Part shown: piece after piece, positions 18,032 through 27,333 of the stretch
Layout: the number at the start of each line of letters is the position of its first letter
Position numbering within the stretch: the first letter of the stretch is position 1
From: Salinimicrobium sp963709775
GTDB lineage: Bacteria; Bacteroidota; Bacteroidia; Flavobacteriales; Flavobacteriaceae
Assembly (NCBI GenBank): GCA_963709775.1
Contig: CAVPXS010000001.1
Coordinates: forward strand, 186,001-250,000
Length of the DNA: 64,000 nt
Reading direction: 5' to 3'
Translations under genes and position numbers: made by a program
The notes under the pieces: model-generated
Database searches by the model: none
What the model was told of the DNA's origin: nothing
What the model saw: the letters and a program-made list of their open reading frames with translations, nothing else

Positions 18032-20866
18032 ATGAGAACATCTTTTAAATTTTATTTCCTTGCATTTCTGGTTTCGGTCTTCACCGGAAATGCCCTGGCA
18101 CAGCAAACCGCTGAAGCTACCGGTTTTGAAGTGGACTTCGAAACCTTTACCCTTGATAACGGGTTAAAAGTTATTTTTCATGTAGACCGATCCGACCCTG
18201 TAGTTGCTGTAGCTCTTACCAGCCATGTAGGTTCGGCCCGCGAAAAGGAAGGAAGAACAGGTTTTGCACACCTTTTTGAGCACCTGTTGTTCCTCGAATC
18301 TGAAAACCTTGGAAAAGGTGGCCTGGATAAACTCAGCGCCCGAATTGGAGGAAGTGGGGCCAACGGCTCTACCAGTCGTGACCGTACAAATTACTTTCAA
18401 ACGGTTCCCAATGACGCTCTTGAAAAGATGATCTGGGCAGAAGCCGATAAACTCGGTTACTTCATAAATACAGTTACAGAGCCTGTACTTGCCAAAGAAA
18501 AGCAGGTAGTGAAAAATGAGAAAAGACAGGCTGTCGATAACCGGCCTTATGGTCACACCCAGTATGTGATCGACAAAAATCTTTATCCAGAAGGTCATCC
18601 TTATAACTGGCAGGTGATAGGTTCTCTTGAAGACCTGCAAAATGCTACGCTTGCAGATGTAAAGGAATTCTTTAACCGCTGGTACGTCCCTAATAATGTG
18701 GTACTAACCATTGCCGGAGACTTTGATACAGACCAGGCAAAAGAATGGGTTGAGAAGTACTTTGGAGAAATTGAAAGAGGTCCGGAAGTGAAAGATCTGG
18801 AAAAACGACCTGCCAGCCTTGAGCAGACAAAGAAATTATATTTTGAAGATAACTTTGCGAGGCTGCCCGAATTGACCATGGCCTGGCCTTCGGTCCCTTC
18901 TTACGATAAAGATTCTTATGCACTGGATGTACTGGCAAATTACCTTGCTGAAGGTAAGAATGCTCCCTTCTATAAAGAATTGGTTGCGGATAAAAAATTG
19001 ACACCCAATGTTAGGATGTACAACTACAACTCCGAACTGGCAGGGCAATTCATGTTGCAGGTAAGGGCTTATGACGGGACCGATCTTGACAAGGTACAAT
19101 CGGCAATTGAAGAAACCTTCAGAAAGTTTGAAAAGGAAGGAATTTCAGAAAAAGATCTAAAGCGAATTAAAGCGGGACAGGAAACCTCCTTTTACAACAG
19201 CCTTTCAAGCGTGCTTGGAAAAGGTTTCCAGCTGGCACAGTATGAGATATTTGCCAATGACCCCGATATGATCAACAAGGAGATTGAATACATCCTTGCT
19301 GTTACTCCGCAGGATGTGATGAGGGTCTACAAGAAATACATTCAGAATAAGCCTTTTGTAGCCACTAGTTTTGTTCCGAAGGGACAGGTGGAACTTGCCC
19401 TTGAAGGATCAAAACCTGCTGAAGTTGAAGAAGAGGAGATCGTAATGGGAGCCGAGCAGGAATTCGATCTTGAAGAGGAAGTGACTTACCAAAGAACCCC
19501 TTCCAGTTTTGACCGCACCGTGGAACCTCCTTATGGAGATTCCCCTCAAGTAAAAGTTCCTGCAATTTGGGAGGAAAAACTTGAAAAAGGTCTTGAGATC
19601 TACGGGATCACAAATTCTGAAGTCCCTCTTGTGCAATTCATGCTTGAGATCAAAGGTGGAATGTTACTGGAAGATCCTTCCAAAATAGGAGTTTCGAACC
19701 TGTTGGCCAACCTGCTTACCAAAGGAACCAAAAACAGGACTCCGCAGGAACTCGAAGAAGCCATTGAACTTTTAGGTGCAAATATTCGTGTAGACGCCAC
19801 AGATGAAAAAATGATCATAAGCGGCAGCACCCTGGCTAAGAATTTTGACGAAACCATGGATCTTGTAAGGGAGATACTTCTTGAACCAAGATGGGATGAA
19901 GAGGAATTCTCGTTGGTTAAACAACAGGTAATAAGTCGCATTCAGCAGGAAAAAGCTTCTCCAAATAACATCGCTTCAGATGAATTTAAGAAACTCATTT
20001 ATGGAAAAGATCATATTTTATCTCACAATAACCTTGGAACCGAAGAATCTGTAGCCCAGATCTCGCTCGAGGATCTTAAGAATTATTACAATAAAAATTT
20101 GTCCCCAGATTTAGCTTCCTTCCTAATTGTTGGAGATATTGAACAGGAGGCGGCTATTGCTGAAGCTGAAAAGCTTACCGAAGATTGGAGTGTCAAAAAT
20201 GTCATTTTTGAAGATCTTGCTGAAGTGACTCCCCCGGCCGAATCACAAGTGTACTTTTATGATGTTCCCGGGGCCAAGCAATCGGTTTTACATATTGGCT
20301 ATCCTGCTTTAGCCGAAACAGATGAGGATTTCTTCCCGGCTACTGTGATGAACTACAGGCTTGGAGGTGGAAGTTTTGCCTCCCAGCTCACCCAGGAACT
20401 TAGAGAAGGAAAAGGTTATACCTATGGAATTCGTTCGGGGTTTGACGGTAGCACGATTACCGGTCCCTTCCGTATTTCCAGCGGAGTGCGTTCTAATATC
20501 ACTTTTGAAGCTGTAGATCTTATTAAGGAGATCCTTACCAATTATCCCGAAAATTTCAATGAACAGGACCTGGAGGTAACAAAAGGTTTTATGATAAAAA
20601 GTAATGCGCGGAAATTTGAAACCCTCGGCTCAAAACTGCAAATGCTTCGAGAGATAAGCAATTTTAATAAGCCTAAGGATTATGCATTGCAGCAGGAAGA
20701 AACGGTGAGAAATATCACAGTACCAGAAATTAAAGCGCTTGCTCAAAAATACGTGAACCCGAACAAGATGTATTACCTCATCGTAGGAGATGCTGCGACA
20801 CAATTAGAGCGTCTTGAGGAACTGGGATTTGGGAAACCTGTCCTTCTGAATGAAGAGATGGAATAA
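18032..20866 (+). CDS. M16 family (insulinase-type) zinc peptidase, double domain
   Basis: 944 residues. Signal peptide ending NALAQ, then an active M16 domain with the inverted zinc motif HLFEH at 80-84 and the distal ligand region EKQVVKNEKR, and a second M16 domain (from about residue 500) that lacks HxxEH, as is normal for the inactive partner half. An acidic linker (EEEEIVMGAEQEFDLEEEV) joins them. Likely a periplasmic or outer-membrane clamshell peptidase degrading small peptides. It ends in a bidirectional terminator shared with phoU. Confidence 0.93.
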   Translation: MRTSFKFYFLAFLVSVFTGNALAQQTAEATGFEVDFETFTLDNGLKVIFHVDRSDPVVAVALTSHVGSAREKEGRTGFAHLFEHLLFLESENLGKGGLDKLSARIGGSGANGSTSRDRTNYFQTVPNDALEKMIWAEADKLGYFINTVTEPVLAKEKQVVKNEKRQAVDNRPYGHTQYVIDKNLYPEGHPYNWQVIGSLEDLQNATLADVKEFFNRWYVPNNVVLTIAGDFDTDQAKEWVEKYFGEIERGPEVKDLEKRPASLEQTKKLYFEDNFARLPELTMAWPSVPSYDKDSYALDVLANYLAEGKNAPFYKELVADKKLTPNVRMYNYNSELAGQFMLQVRAYDGTDLDKVQSAIEETFRKFEKEGISEKDLKRIKAGQETSFYNSLSSVLGKGFQLAQYEIFANDPDMINKEIEYILAVTPQDVMRVYKKYIQNKPFVATSFVPKGQVELALEGSKPAEVEEEEIVMGAEQEFDLEEEVTYQRTPSSFDRTVEPPYGDSPQVKVPAIWEEKLEKGLEIYGITNSEVPLVQFMLEIKGGMLLEDPSKIGVSNLLANLLTKGTKNRTPQELEEAIELLGANIRVDATDEKMIISGSTLAKNFDETMDLVREILLEPRWDEEEFSLVKQQVISRIQQEKASPNNIASDEFKKLIYGKDHILSHNNLGTEESVAQISLEDLKNYYNKNLSPDLASFLIVGDIEQEAAIAEAEKLTEDWSVKNVIFEDLAEVTPPAESQVYFYDVPGAKQSVLHIGYPALAETDEDFFPATVMNYRLGGGSFASQLTQELREGKGYTYGIRSGFDGSTITGPFRISSGVRSNITFEAVDLIKEILTNYPENFNEQDLEVTKGFMIKSNARKFETLGSKLQMLREISNFNKPKDYALQQEETVRNITVPEIKALAQKYVNPNKMYYLIVGDAATQLERLEELGFGKPVLLNEEME

Positions 20867-20886
20867 CATATTTAAACTTATCGAAT

Positions 20887-20917
20887 AAAAAATGCCCGGA
20901 AATTCCGGGCATTTTTT
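20887..20917. terminator. Bidirectional terminator between the M16 gene and phoU
   Basis: A perfect 14-bp stem AAAAAATGCCCGGA / TCCGGGCATTTTTT with a 3-nt loop, giving U-tracts in both directions between converging genes. Confidence 0.93.
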
Positions 20918-20965
20918 ATTTATTGAGAAAAGCTTTCGGGCCAAATACCCCCGGGCTGATCCATA

Positions 20966-21649
20966 TTAAGAATCTTTCTTCTTCCCACCTTTTTTCTTGC
21001 GGTGTTTAAGAACTTCAGCTTCCCTGAAGAAAATGATCTCTTCAGCAATGTTGGTGATAAGATCTCCTATCCTCTCCACTTTTTTTATCACTGAAAATAA
21101 CAGCATGACCTGATCGATCACTTGAGGGTTTGCCTTTACTTCTTCAGAAATAATCGCGAAAGACTTCATGTTTATTTCATTGAGGATTTTATCTTTCTTA
21201 AAAACCTTACGGGCCACTTTAGTGTCTGAATTGGTATACGCCAGGGTGATGTCTTCAAGCATGGATAAACCCGTGGTGAACATCTCCTGAACCCGCATCC
21301 TTTCCAACAACCTGGGCTCAATTTGCGTATCGATCTTCACAATATAATTGGAGATCCCATAGGCATGGTCCCCAACACGCTCCAGGTCAAAATTGATTTT
21401 CCTTAAAGCCAGGACAAAGCGTAAGTCGCTGGCCACAGGGTTATGAAGTGCGATAAAGCGTTCACAGTCGCGGTCTATTTTAAGATCAAGCGCATTGACC
21501 CTGTTTTCTGTATGCATCACTTCTTCGGCAAGATCACTATCGTGATTGAAGAATGCTTCCTGTGCATTTTCCAGCTGCTTTTTACAAAGCTCCAGCATTT
21601 CAAGCCCCGCCGTATTTAATGCTTCTCTATTTTGATCTAAACTTATCAT
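20966..21649 (-). CDS. phoU: Phosphate uptake regulator PhoU
   Basis: 227 residues, two PhoU three-helix repeats (N-terminal EEVMHTENRVNALDLKIDRD and RKINFDLERVGDHAYGIS; C-terminal SVIKKVERIGDLITNIAEE) with the E/DxxxD metal-binding motifs. It restrains the Pst transporter and the PhoR kinase when phosphate is sufficient. A Lys-rich C-terminal tail (KHRKKKGGKKKDS) extends past the family core. Last gene of the pst operon, 10 bp after pstB. No phoR or phoB homologue is in this window. Confidence 0.95.
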   Translation of the reverse strand: MISLDQNREALNTAGLEMLELCKKQLENAQEAFFNHDSDLAEEVMHTENRVNALDLKIDRDCERFIALHNPVASDLRFVLALRKINFDLERVGDHAYGISNYIVKIDTQIEPRLLERMRVQEMFTTGLSMLEDITLAYTNSDTKVARKVFKKDKILNEINMKSFAIISEEVKANPQVIDQVMLLFSVIKKVERIGDLITNIAEEIIFFREAEVLKHRKKKGGKKKDS

Positions 21650-21659
21650 GATGTATCAA

Positions 21660-22454
21660 TTATCCGAACCTACCGGTAATATAATTCTCGGTTTGCTGTT
21701 TTTCGGGGTTGGTAAATAGCTTTTTAGATTTATCGTATTCAATGAGTTCTCCCATATAGAAAAAAGCAGTATAATCACTTAATCTTCCCGCCTGCTGCAT
21801 GTTATGGGTAACAATCACAATTGTATATTTTTCCTTTAGCTCATAAATGAGTTCCTCGATCTTTGCAGTAGAAATAGGGTCTAAGGCAGAGGTTGGTTCA
21901 TCCATAAGGATAATAGAAGGTTCCACGGCCAGCGTGCGGGCGATGCACAAACGCTGTTGCTGCCCACCCGACAATGCCAGGGCAGATTTATTAAGATCTT
22001 TCTCCACCTCACTCCACAAGCCAACCTGCTTAAGGGAATCTTCAACTTTATCTTTTAAATAACTTTTATCCTTTATGCCCTGGATCTTGAGGCCATAAGC
22101 CACATTTTCATAGATGGATTTAGGAAAAGGGTTAGGCTTTTGAAAAACCATTCCAACCTGTTTCCTAAGCTGTTCAACATTGACTTTTTTCTTATAAATA
22201 TTTTCCCCGTCAATGAAGATTTCCCCTTCCATTCTAAACCCATCAACATAATCATTCATGCGGTTAAAAAGCCTGAGGAAGGTGGATTTTCCACATCCGG
22301 AAGGCCCTATGAAGGCGGTAATTTTGTTCGCCCTAATGTTCATGTCGATACCTTTTATCGCCATGAAATCATCATAGAAAACCTTTACTTCCTTAGCCTG
22401 AAGTTTGTGTTTTCTTTTAAGAGACTTATCTACTGTTTCTTTTTGTTCTTTCAT
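21660..22454 (-). CDS. pstB: Phosphate ABC transporter ATP-binding protein PstB
   Basis: 264 residues. Walker A GPSGCGKST at 50-58, signature LSGGQQQRL at 161-169, Walker B IILMDEP at 181-187, switch His in VTHNMQQA. The PstB-specific FQKPNPFPKSIYENV segment is present. Cytoplasmic ATPase powering phosphate import through PstC/PstA. One base separates its start from the pstA stop. Confidence 0.97.
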   Translation of the reverse strand: MKEQKETVDKSLKRKHKLQAKEVKVFYDDFMAIKGIDMNIRANKITAFIGPSGCGKSTFLRLFNRMNDYVDGFRMEGEIFIDGENIYKKKVNVEQLRKQVGMVFQKPNPFPKSIYENVAYGLKIQGIKDKSYLKDKVEDSLKQVGLWSEVEKDLNKSALALSGGQQQRLCIARTLAVEPSIILMDEPTSALDPISTAKIEELIYELKEKYTIVIVTHNMQQAGRLSDYTAFFYMGELIEYDKSKKLFTNPEKQQTENYITGRFG

Positions 22455-22455
22455 C

Positions 22456-23310
22456 TTATTTTAATTTACTCTGCCACCTGTTCCTAAAGTACACTGCTAT
22501 CCCGTTCATAATAAAAGTAATCAACAGGAGGATGATGATGGCTGCCGCCGCATTAACTTCAAAGCCGTGTTGCGGACGGGAGATCCAGTTAAAGATCTGT
22601 ATGGGTAACACCGAAAATTCATCCATGGGCGACGCGGGTGCAAATGGCACATATGCTAAAGCTCCAATCACGATCAAAGGTGCTGTTTCTCCCACCGCTC
22701 TGGACAAAGCCAGAATGATCCCCGTAAGGATCCCGCCAAAGGAGGCCGGTAAAAGCTGTTGAGAGATAGTCTGCCACTTTGAAGCTCCAAGAGCATAAGA
22801 GGCATCCCTGATGGATTTTGGAACAGCTTTTATAGATTCCCTGGTAGAAACAATTACAATTGGAAGAATTAAAAGCGCAAGCGTAAAACTTCCCGCCAGG
22901 ATACTGGCTCCCATTTCAAGAATTCTTACAAAAACTTCAAGACCTAATAATCCATAAATAATGGAGGGTACTCCCGCAAGATTGGAAATGTTTACTTCAA
23001 GTAATGAGGCCATCTTACTTTCTTTGGCATATTCCTCAAGATAGATCGCAGCTCCAATTCCAACAGGCAGTGCTATGATCGTCGTTAGGACGAGAATCCA
23101 TACACTTCCCATAAGCGCCGTGAAAATTCCGGCTCTTTCAGCCTTTCTTGAGGGCAGGCTGGTAATAAAGTCCCAGTCAATTCTTTGTATGCCGTCCAAA
23201 AAGATGGAACCAATAAAGATCGTAAGTAAGATCAATCCCAGAAAAGTACAGGCAATCCCCCAGTACTTGAAAACCTGATCAAGTAGTCTGTTCTTTTTAA
23301 TATTATTCAT
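22456..23310 (-). CDS. pstA: Phosphate ABC transporter permease PstA
   Basis: 284 residues from the ATG at 23310 (MNNIKKNRLLDQVF). A longer in-frame start lies deep inside pstC and would add 37 residues without conservation, so it was rejected. Six membrane segments and the permease EAA-type loop (IRDASYALGASKWQTISQQLLPAS) are visible. The start overlaps the pstC end by 8 bp. Inner-membrane partner of PstC. Confidence 0.95.
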   Translation of the reverse strand: MNNIKKNRLLDQVFKYWGIACTFLGLILLTIFIGSIFLDGIQRIDWDFITSLPSRKAERAGIFTALMGSVWILVLTTIIALPVGIGAAIYLEEYAKESKMASLLEVNISNLAGVPSIIYGLLGLEVFVRILEMGASILAGSFTLALLILPIVIVSTRESIKAVPKSIRDASYALGASKWQTISQQLLPASFGGILTGIILALSRAVGETAPLIVIGALAYVPFAPASPMDEFSVLPIQIFNWISRPQHGFEVNAAAAIIILLLITFIMNGIAVYFRNRWQSKLK

Positions 23311-24181
23311 ATTTCTCCCTGAATTTTTTCCTGATCCTGTAACTAATAGTGTTGAGCAGGAAGGTGAAAATGAAAAGTGTGATACCCGCAGCAAAAATTG
23401 TTCGGTATTCCAGGGAGCCATGCTGCACGTCTCCCAGACTCACCTGTACAATATAAGCGGTTATGGTTTCCACAGGAACTGTTGGATCAAAAGTAAGCCT
23501 TGGTTGTTGTCCTGCGGCTATTGCAACGATCATGGTCTCCCCTATCGCCCTGGAAATTGCCAGGATCACCGATACTACAATTCCCGATGAAGCTGCAGGC
23601 ACGAGTACCCTAAAAGCATTCTGAAGCTTGGTAGATCCCATGCCATAAGCTGCTTCCCTAAGGGAATTAGGTACTGCGTGAAGCGCATCCTCACTAAGGG
23701 AAGAGATAAATGGAATGATCATGATCCCCATTACCAGTCCCGCCGAAAGAGAGTTAAATCCCGAAAGCGACGGAATAAAGGACTGAAGAAACGGAGTCAC
23801 TACAGTAAGAGCAAAGAATCCATAAACTACAGTTGGTACGGCCGCAAGTAATTCCAGAAGAGGTTTGATCGTCTTTCTGAAACTTCGCGGTGCATATTCA
23901 CTTATATAGATACTAATTGAAAGTCCTATTGGAACCGCAAAAAGTATGGCTATAAAAGAGGTAAGGAGAGTTCCCGAAAGTAAAGGCAGAATTCCGAAAT
24001 GTTTATCGGTATATAGAGGAGTCCATTGAGTATCTGTAAGAAAATCAAATATAGACACCTCACTAAAAAACCTTATTGCCTCAATCGAAAGAACAAGGAT
24101 AATGCCCACAGTCACCGCAATGGTGACCAGGGCACTGGCCTGTAGTCCTTTTTCAATAACTCTTTCTTTTATTTTCCTCAT
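23303..24181 (-). CDS. pstC: Phosphate ABC transporter permease PstC
   Basis: 292 residues from the ATG at 24181 (MRKIKERVIEK). An alternative TTG eight codons upstream is less likely. About six membrane segments, the EAA-type loop LREAAYGMGSTKLQNAFRVLVPAASSG, and IGETMIVAIAAG near the C-terminus. It forms the phosphate channel with PstA. Twenty-nine bases separate it from pstS. Confidence 0.95.
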   Translation of the reverse strand: MRKIKERVIEKGLQASALVTIAVTVGIILVLSIEAIRFFSEVSIFDFLTDTQWTPLYTDKHFGILPLLSGTLLTSFIAILFAVPIGLSISIYISEYAPRSFRKTIKPLLELLAAVPTVVYGFFALTVVTPFLQSFIPSLSGFNSLSAGLVMGIMIIPFISSLSEDALHAVPNSLREAAYGMGSTKLQNAFRVLVPAASSGIVVSVILAISRAIGETMIVAIAAGQQPRLTFDPTVPVETITAYIVQVSLGDVQHGSLEYRTIFAAGITLFIFTFLLNTISYRIRKKFREKYE

Positions 24182-24210
24182 GTTCCCAAAGGCATTAGGT
24201 CCCAAAAATG

Positions 24211-25155
24211 TTACTCCTGAGCTTTATTTTCTTTTACGAAAGCAGCGAATTTCTCCCTCTCTCTCTGGTATTCTTCTGTTGTAAGTGGAATGTATCCAAC
24301 ATCTTTAAGTAATTGCGGAGCCTGTTCAAGATAGAATTCAACGAAATCTACCACTGCAGGATTTTCCAGGGAAGAACTGTTTACATAGATGAAAAGTGGA
24401 CGGGAAAGCGGTGCGTAAGTGCCTTCACTTACAGTTTGGGCAGTTGGTTCAATACAACCTTCTCCTCCGTCTACAGCTACCATTCTCAATTTATCTGAAT
24501 TCTCCTCGTAATAAGCCAGTCCAAAGAAGCCAAGACCATACTTATCTCCAGAAACTCCCTGCACCAAAACATTGTCGTCTTCACTTGCTGTGTAATCTCC
24601 ACGGCTGCTTCCGCTCTTTCCAACAATTGCTTCTGTGAAATAATCAAAAGTACCTGAAGCTACTCCGGGGCCAAAAAGGTGAATTTCTTCATCTGGCCAA
24701 GAAGGATCGATCTGGTTCCAACGGGTAATAGTTCCCTGTGCTCCCGGCTCCCAAATCTTTTTAAGTTGTTCAACCGTAAAGCAGGATACCCAATCATTCT
24801 CGGGATGTACCACAACAGCAAGTCCGTCATAGGCTACTTCAAGTTCAACGAAATCTATGTTATTTCCTTCTGCAATAGCTTTCTCATCTTCCTTGATAGG
24901 ACGGGAAGCATTGGTAATAGCTACTTCTCCCCTACCAAACTTTTGAAATCCTCCACCGGTACCCGAAACTCCAATGGTAACATCGGTATCAGGTGCTTCG
25001 GCGCGATATTCTTCGGCTATAGCTTCGGTAATAGGATAAACTGTACTGGAACCATCAATAGCTATGGCAGTTCCATTTCCACCGTCTTCTTTTTTTGTAT
25101 TTCCGCAGGAAGCAAGGAAAACTGTTATTGCTGTTAATAAAATAAGCTTTTTCAT
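24211..25155 (-). CDS. pstS: Phosphate-binding lipoprotein PstS
   Basis: 314 residues. Lipoprotein signal ending FLASC followed by GNTKKEDGG; it lacks the S-D-D-D tail seen on the lipoproteins at the left end of the window, consistent with a periplasmic location. Phosphate-binding motifs: DGSSTVYPITEAIAEEY, VSGTGGGFQKFGRGE, and RPLFIYV toward the C-terminus. It captures phosphate and delivers it to PstCA. It lies 12 bp after the porin gene. Confidence 0.95.
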   Translation of the reverse strand: MKKLILLTAITVFLASCGNTKKEDGGNGTAIAIDGSSTVYPITEAIAEEYRAEAPDTDVTIGVSGTGGGFQKFGRGEVAITNASRPIKEDEKAIAEGNNIDFVELEVAYDGLAVVVHPENDWVSCFTVEQLKKIWEPGAQGTITRWNQIDPSWPDEEIHLFGPGVASGTFDYFTEAIVGKSGSSRGDYTASEDDNVLVQGVSGDKYGLGFFGLAYYEENSDKLRMVAVDGGEGCIEPTAQTVSEGTYAPLSRPLFIYVNSSSLENPAVVDFVEFYLEQAPQLLKDVGYIPLTTEEYQREREKFAAFVKENKAQE

Positions 25156-25167
25156 AATTTGTCTTTG

Positions 25168-26367
25168 TTATAATTGTAATTCAAGTTGTAATCTATACAT
25201 GAGACCGTCGTCCAATCCCAAATTCATATCGGTATAGCTAAGATCGGTCTGCACTTTTAGTTTATGCCCCACAAAATATTTAGAGAGGGCAAGAGTATAT
25301 TGGTTCTCTACGGCCTGTGTCACTTCATCTTTAAGATCAATATTCGTATATCTCCCCACCAGCTGCAGGTCGTTCCCAAATAAATAACCGGCCTGCAGGT
25401 TAAATCCACTGCCGGCATTTACAGCATCACCTGTTAAGCTGCCATCTGTATCGACTGCAAAAATGTCTTCGGCATCGCGGTAGGCATATTCCCCCATCGC
25501 AGAAAATCCCTCATACTTAAACATTGCATCCACAAAAAAGGTAGAGATATCGGTTTCAAAAAAGCCATTTTCTATGAACATGTAGTTTCCTGCATTAGAT
25601 CTGGTTCTAACAGCATTGTCATTATAGTCATAGGAAACTCCCACAGCCAGTTTAGGACTGTCTTCCCGGGCAAAGTCGGCTCCCGCGTAATCTTCGAAAT
25701 TCCCGAAAGGCAGGAATTCCAGTCTCGCAGTATATTGATAGCCACCAAGGTTACCGGTGGTCACATTGCGACCTTCACCCTGGGCAATAGATAATGCTTC
25801 TCTCATAATGAAATCCCCGCCAAGTGATGTTTCATGATGTAGCTGTACCCCAAGATCACGCCCCAGGTTGAAACGGCTGTTAACCAGGGAACGATCTACA
25901 GTTTCAAGGCTTCCTGAAGAGATCAACTGCTCTCTGTTTCCAGGCAGTTTCGTTTGGCCGGCCCATAATTCAAAATTTCCGTAAAAATTCCACATTACCA
26001 CAGCATCAAGAATATACCTTGGTGCATCACTGGTAAAATCTGAAGCTCCCGAGATGTCCCTGTTGGACAAACCAAGTTGTAATTTATATTTTAGACGGGG
26101 TGAATAAGCAAAACCGTCAAACTTAAGACGGGCCCGTCGAATAAGGAAAGCAGATTCTCCCGTTCCAAAACCATCATCTTCGGTAATTCCCCAGTCGGAG
26201 GTAAAGAGAGTCTGCATTCTCAAGCCCATCTTCATACTGTAGGAGCTATCCTGAGCTACCACGTTGACGAGGCCTTTTCCAAATTTGTTCTCTGTAATAT
26301 CCTGACCATAAAACTGAATGGAAAGAAATAGGCTTATGGCTATTAACCAGCCGGTTCTAATTCTCAT
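25168..26367 (-). CDS. Phosphate-selective porin O/P family protein
   Basis: 399 residues with signal peptide ending FYGQ. The mature chain is rich in alternating aromatic and polar beta-strands and ends YRLQLELQL, an outer-membrane barrel C-terminus. It matches the OprP/OprO family (GLRMQTLFTSDW near the start; FLIRRARLKFDGFAYSPRLKYK). Placed first in the pst operon, it probably admits phosphate through the outer membrane ahead of PstS. Selectivity cannot be read from sequence alone. Confidence 0.88.
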   Translation of the reverse strand: MRIRTGWLIAISLFLSIQFYGQDITENKFGKGLVNVVAQDSSYSMKMGLRMQTLFTSDWGITEDDGFGTGESAFLIRRARLKFDGFAYSPRLKYKLQLGLSNRDISGASDFTSDAPRYILDAVVMWNFYGNFELWAGQTKLPGNREQLISSGSLETVDRSLVNSRFNLGRDLGVQLHHETSLGGDFIMREALSIAQGEGRNVTTGNLGGYQYTARLEFLPFGNFEDYAGADFAREDSPKLAVGVSYDYNDNAVRTRSNAGNYMFIENGFFETDISTFFVDAMFKYEGFSAMGEYAYRDAEDIFAVDTDGSLTGDAVNAGSGFNLQAGYLFGNDLQLVGRYTNIDLKDEVTQAVENQYTLALSKYFVGHKLKVQTDLSYTDMNLGLDDGLMYRLQLELQL

Positions 26368-26388
26368 GATTTCTTAATTTTTGTCACT

Positions 26389-26422
26389 GCAAAGTACAAG
26401 AATCAATGTTAATTTAATGTTA
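26389..26422 (-). promoter_or_regulatory. Putative Pho-type operator and promoter of the porin-pst operon
   Basis: On the minus strand two copies of TAACAT (complements of ATGTTA at 26406-26411 and 26417-26422) are spaced exactly 11 bp apart. Their position, just upstream of a TACTTTGC element (26389-26396), matches a PhoB/PhoP box overlapping the -35 region. A third TAACAT is at 26543-26548. The porin ATG is at 26367. Spacing and context support the call; no Bacteroidota Pho consensus was available to test. Confidence 0.5.
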
Positions 26423-26442
26423 CGCCGAAATTATCAATAAGT

Positions 26443-26470
26443 AAAAAGGTTGTCCAAAAAGGACAACCTT
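26443..26470 (-). terminator. Terminator-like hairpin with no gene in front of it
   Basis: A perfect 10-bp stem AAGGTTGTCC / GGACAACCTT with a 5-nt loop; on the minus strand it ends in TTTTT. The only upstream neighbour points the other way (26644, + strand), so on this strand it could terminate only a short untranslated RNA starting within 26471-26643. The rest of this 276-bp gap shows only the Pho-like repeats. Confidence 0.6.
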
Positions 26471-26643
26471 ACTACATACATCTAAATCGACAAAAACTAA
26501 GAATATATGAGTATTCAAAAATGCCATTTTCGGCCTTCATTAATGTTACCTTAATTTAAATTTTAGATTAAGATTTTTATTACCACACTGCTTCGGGACT
26601 GCTGAATATTTTTTTCTAACTTGTAATCAAACCAACCTCAAGT

Positions 26644-27333
26644 TTGAGCAAATCATTTCTTAAAAAGTACGGATCCTTTATTATAAGTTTTGGCATTCTG
26701 GCTATTCTGGTGATCCTGTACTTTACTTATCCACCTTTTCAAAAATCATTACAGGAAGCATGGAGTGTCCTGCTTAGCGAGGATGAGCAACGTATTCAGG
26801 AGTACGTGGAGCAGTTTGGAGCCCTGGGGCCACTGGCTATTATTGTCTTTATAATTCTGCAAATGTTCCTCATCATCTTTCCCTCCTGGCTGCCCATAAT
26901 TGTGGGGGTGCTGGCCTATGGATTCTGGTGGGGAATTTTGATCAACCTGGTGGGAGTGGGAATTGCCTCTACCCTTGGTTATTTTATCGGAAAAAGATTT
27001 AAGAATGTATTTATCAGCGAAAAGAAATATGAAAAGATGAAGTTTTGGATTGAAAACTACAGTTTTGGAACTGTAATTCTTTTCAGGGTTTCACCGTTCT
27101 TTTCAAATGATGCGATAAGCTTTATTGCAGGAATCTTCAGAATGAGCTATAAAAGGTTCATCCTGGCCACTTACGCCGGAATGATCCCGCTGTCACTTGC
27201 GGTAGGTTATTTTTCCACCGATATTGATAAGCTGGAAAATGGCCTCTACTGGATAGGTGGGGTGGGAGCCGCTCTCTATGCCATTTATATTTACATTGAC
27301 CATAAAAGAAAAAAGAAAGATGCAAAAAAATAA
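26644..27333 (+). CDS. TVP38/TMEM64 (VTT/DedA-like) membrane protein
   Basis: 229 residues, about five membrane segments. VTT-domain hallmarks: FILLQ-like loop before PSWLPIIVGVLAYGFWWG, GVGIASTLGYFIGKRF, and RVSPFFSNDAISFIAG. The family is linked to lipid scrambling or membrane homeostasis. No ATG fits the N-terminus; the start is TTG at 26644 (MSKSFLKKYGS). The C-terminal Lys-rich tail overlaps the start of the next gene by 14 bp. Confidence 0.85.
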   Translation: MSKSFLKKYGSFIISFGILAILVILYFTYPPFQKSLQEAWSVLLSEDEQRIQEYVEQFGALGPLAIIVFIILQMFLIIFPSWLPIIVGVLAYGFWWGILINLVGVGIASTLGYFIGKRFKNVFISEKKYEKMKFWIENYSFGTVILFRVSPFFSNDAISFIAGIFRMSYKRFILATYAGMIPLSLAVGYFSTDIDKLENGLYWIGGVGAALYAIYIYIDHKRKKKDAKK

